From Sulfitobacter delicatus (lineage in GTDB: Bacteria > Pseudomonadota > Alphaproteobacteria > Rhodobacterales > Rhodobacteraceae), in assembly GCF_900102535.1 (NCBI RefSeq), contig NZ_FNBP01000003.1:62001-126000 (forward strand): 64,000 bases of DNA, in the 5' to 3' direction. How positions within the stretch are numbered: position 1 is the first letter of the stretch; each line of letters opens with the position of its first letter. The notes beneath the pieces were generated by a model, which worked only from the letters and a program-made list of their open reading frames with translations, had not been told where the DNA came from and ran no database searches. The position numbers were made by a program, and so were the translations under genes. This document shows, in pieces, positions 62,072 to 64,000 of the stretch.

Positions 62072-62101
62072 GACGCTCTCGCAATTAGTTGCGAGGGCGT
62101 C
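62072..62101 (+). terminator. Hairpin after hppD, candidate terminator
   Basis: GACGCTCTCGCAA (62072-62084) and TTGCGAGGGCGTC (62089-62101) form a stem of about 12 base pairs with a four-base loop and one mismatch. It lies 18 bases after the hppD stop. Only a short T run follows (GTCGTTTCGG), so it may be a weak terminator. Confidence 0.55.
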
Positions 62102-62189
62102 GTCGTTTCGGATTTCGGATGTAAGGCAGGACGCCGCGGTCGCGTTCTTGAAGTCCGGCTGTTGTCGCAGACATAACCGACACAACCGT

Positions 62190-62600
62190 TCAGCCGGGAA
62201 GCCCGTCAATTTTCTCGATGGAAGCCAGATCGTTGTCCCAATCCGCACGACTGGAAAAGCAAATATGCGCGTTGGGTCGCATCTCGACCGGACTATCAAG
62301 CGACCCTGCGGGGACCACAAGCAAACCTAGTTCCGGCTGAACAATCGGCAGCGCAGACCCACAGTGGGAGCAAAAGCTCTTCACGTGGCGTGACCCCGGA
62401 AGCTGGAACGTATTAATGTTCTCTTTGCCTGACAGCCAATTGACCTTTGCTGTGGAGGAAAACAGGTTTGCCGAATGGGCCGAACCACTGTCCTTGCGGC
62501 AGCGGGCGCAGTGGCACAGGAAGAAACTTTCGAACCCTCCCGTTATGCGGAATTTTACAGCGCCACAGAGGCATTGTCCGCTGGCCGGTTTGTCGTCCAT
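62190..62600 (-). CDS. GFA-family (glutathione-dependent formaldehyde-activating-like) protein
   Basis: This 136-residue protein has the GFA fold and cysteine clusters: GQCLCGAVKFRI at the N-terminus, CHCARCRKDSGSAHSANLF, and SFCSHCGSALPI, which supply zinc ligands. Members bind zinc and glutathione; Gfa of Paracoccus activates formaldehyde with glutathione, but many relatives are uncharacterised. It is convergent with hppD across 137 bases that hold the hairpin above. Confidence 0.9.
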   Translation of the reverse strand: MDDKPASGQCLCGAVKFRITGGFESFFLCHCARCRKDSGSAHSANLFSSTAKVNWLSGKENINTFQLPGSRHVKSFCSHCGSALPIVQPELGLLVVPAGSLDSPVEMRPNAHICFSSRADWDNDLASIEKIDGLPG

Positions 62601-62695
62601 TCAAATCCCCATTGGCAGGCGCGTCCCACGCTGCCAGTCGAACGCAATTTCAGCGCTAGAGAAATATCAAAACCCCATCGCTCCGCCGAGAGGCC

Positions 62696-64000
62696 TCAAT
62701 CCGGTATCTCAAGCACCACATTCCGTCCGCGTTTGACATAGCGCAGTTGGTTGTCCCCAATCGCCGCGACGCGTCCGCCGTCGATGCGGTCTCCAACTTC
62801 GACCTTCTGATAGCGCCCGTTGCTCAGCCGGACCAAGGCGCGGCGGTTGGAGGGTTTGCCGTAAACACCGATCAGGTTCACTTTACGCAGGTTGATCGCG
62901 TTCTTCACTGTGGCTTGCTTGGCGACGGATGTCTTGGACGGTATTTTGGGTTGCACGGCGCGGGGGGCGACGCTGGCAACTTGGGTTGGCGCTTCGGTCC
63001 GTTCAGCGCGTTTCACGATGCGGTCGAAGTTGCGCGGGCGTGTGTCCGGGCGGCGTGACAGCTTTGTGGCCTGTGCCGTGGCATTCTCTATCGCGGGCGG
63101 TGTGGCAAGTGCTGCGGCGACAGCGTCGCTTGTGTCAATTGGTGCGACGGTGGCTTCTGGCACTGCCGCTGCGGCAAGCGCCTCTTCTGCGGCTTCTTGC
63201 AACGATTGCGGGCGCAGGGCGGGGCGGATGCCAGCGAGTTCGGACCGGGTGAGACCGCCCAGTTGCGCACGCTCGTTGGTCTCGGAGAGGTCCTCAGGCC
63301 GGGTGCGGGGGCGGGTTTGCGCCAAGGCGCTGTCTATGGGCGAAGCTTCCGGCACCACCTCACGTTTCGCCAGGGTGGCGGGCGGTACTGCCGCGGGGCG
63401 GCCAAAATAGACGAGATGGCCGTCGGGGCTTAGCGCCCCGTCTTGTGTTGGCGTGACCAGCCCGCTCGCGTCCATGTCGAAGGTTGTGCCTGCAGCGGCG
63501 GGGGAGGCGACATCGCCCGGTGCCATGTCGGTCGCAAAACGGTCCACCGCAGGCAGGGCCACGGCGTCAGTCGTCGTGCTGATCGGGTCGATGCTGGTGA
63601 GGTAGAGGTCTTCGATGTCAATCGCCGCAGCAGGTGCTGGGGGCACCTGTGGGGCGCGCGGCCAGATGCCGGTGGTGGCGTATTTCGCGTCAACCTCGGC
63701 CTCGGTCATCTCGGTCGTCGGGCGCGGGTCAGGTTCGCGCAGGGCGTCCAGAACGGCGCCGTCTTCGTCGGTCAGCCCGGCGTCTAGGGCGGCGGTTTCA
63801 ATGGCGTCAGGGCCCGACGGCGCGGGGGGGAGGATCGCGATATCCTCGACATCAGCTTGCACCTGCGCAGGCTGTTCTGGCGCTGTGGCTTCGGCGGTGC
63901 TGCGCGGACCGCGGTCCCCGAATAGCCGTGACAGTGCGGTGCCTTCGTCCAAGAAGATCGAGGCCCAAGCGGCAACCCCGGCGAGGAATACCAGCAGGGC
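62696..64000 (-). CDS. Membrane-anchored protein with PilP-like C-terminal domain, N-terminus cut by window edge
   Basis: The reading frame stays open from 63952 to the right edge and encodes a hydrophobic segment (ALLVFLAGVAAWASIFLDE), so the true start lies outside the window. A long low-complexity region of A, P, D, E and T with a few charged helices follows. The C-terminal domain is compact: NLRKVNLIGVYGKPSNRRALVRLSNGRYQKVEVGDRIDGGRVAAIGDNQLRYVKRGRNVVLEIPD. It resembles PilP/GspC-type domains that link inner and outer membrane parts of pilus or secretion machines. The role is inferred from the fold pattern only. Confidence 0.65.
   Translation of the reverse strand, partial: ALLVFLAGVAAWASIFLDEGTALSRLFGDRGPRSTAEATAPEQPAQVQADVEDIAILPPAPSGPDAIETAALDAGLTDEDGAVLDALREPDPRPTTEMTEAEVDAKYATTGIWPRAPQVPPAPAAAIDIEDLYLTSIDPISTTTDAVALPAVDRFATDMAPGDVASPAAAGTTFDMDASGLVTPTQDGALSPDGHLVYFGRPAAVPPATLAKREVVPEASPIDSALAQTRPRTRPEDLSETNERAQLGGLTRSELAGIRPALRPQSLQEAAEEALAAAAVPEATVAPIDTSDAVAAALATPPAIENATAQATKLSRRPDTRPRNFDRIVKRAERTEAPTQVASVAPRAVQPKIPSKTSVAKQATVKNAINLRKVNLIGVYGKPSNRRALVRLSNGRYQKVEVGDRIDGGRVAAIGDNQLRYVKRGRNVVLEIPD

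Overview
The window looks like a chromosomal segment of an alphaproteobacterium of the order Rhodobacterales, most like the Roseobacter group (Sulfitobacter or Roseovarius type). The evidence is a GC-rich sequence with alphaproteobacterial gene sets: dnaG followed directly by rpoD; nrdR-ribD and ribE-ribB-ribH-nusB; an rpoH of the RpoHI type; a CarD protein beside a seven-iron ferredoxin and a SUV3-like helicase; an HWE histidine kinase; a GTTC-N7-GTTC SOS box; and a histidine tRNA without G-1. No phage, transposase, CRISPR array or plasmid gene was seen. The DNA looks like stable core chromosome, with one accessory island of capsule genes.

Layout. 1-3.5 kb: end of a periplasmic metal-resistance-like gene, a small membrane protein, and a three-gene Tad-type pseudopilin/VWA operon on the minus strand. 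3.9-7.3 kb: glutamate dehydrogenase, Ada DNA-repair protein, and a PEP-mutase/isocitrate-lyase family enzyme. 7.3-12.4 kb: heterotetrameric sarcosine oxidase soxBDAG. 12.4-17 kb: small secreted protein, dnaG, rpoD. 17-19 kb: two paralogous secreted proteins, a YjbQ protein and a short-chain dehydrogenase. 19.1-28.3 kb: the nrdR/riboflavin/nusB region, split by three inverted capsule genes (kpsS, a Wza/KpsD-like exporter, kpsC). 28.3-28.6 kb: a structured RNA, probably 6S RNA. 28.6-31.5 kb: an ArsR-SRPBCC pair with tandem palindromic operators, then an uncharacterised operon of a membrane coiled-coil protein and a membrane-anchored ClpP-like protein. 31.6-35.4 kb: SOS-controlled mmcB, tRNA-His, metF/metR. 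35.6-41 kb: oxidoreductase, inositol monophosphatase, rluD, and rpoH with a heat-shock-type promoter. 41-45.4 kb: dipeptidase, DksA-like and DsrE-like proteins, and an RsbQ-like hydrolase coupled to a PAS-HWE histidine kinase. 45.5-51.9 kb: PepF, a DNA ligase/exonuclease repair pair, hydrolase, SCP2 protein, TPR protein. 51.9-56.5 kb: helicase, HslR, ferredoxin, CarD. 56.5-64 kb: cobS/cobT, a KefB/C-type antiporter, Lrp/hppD, a GFA protein and the C-terminal part of a PilP-like protein cut by the right edge.

How the genes fit together. Most are housekeeping: replication and transcription (dnaG, rpoD, rpoH, nusB, carD, probable 6S RNA), cofactors (riboflavin, cobalamin, folate/methionine) and methylated-glycine catabolism. 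The least explained parts are the coiled-coil/ClpP-like pair at 29.4-31.5 kb, the RsbQ-like/HWE kinase pair at 43.3-45.4 kb, the secreted paralogue pair at 17.0-17.9 kb, and several regulatory structures between genes. All calls come from reading motifs and gene order by eye, without database searches.
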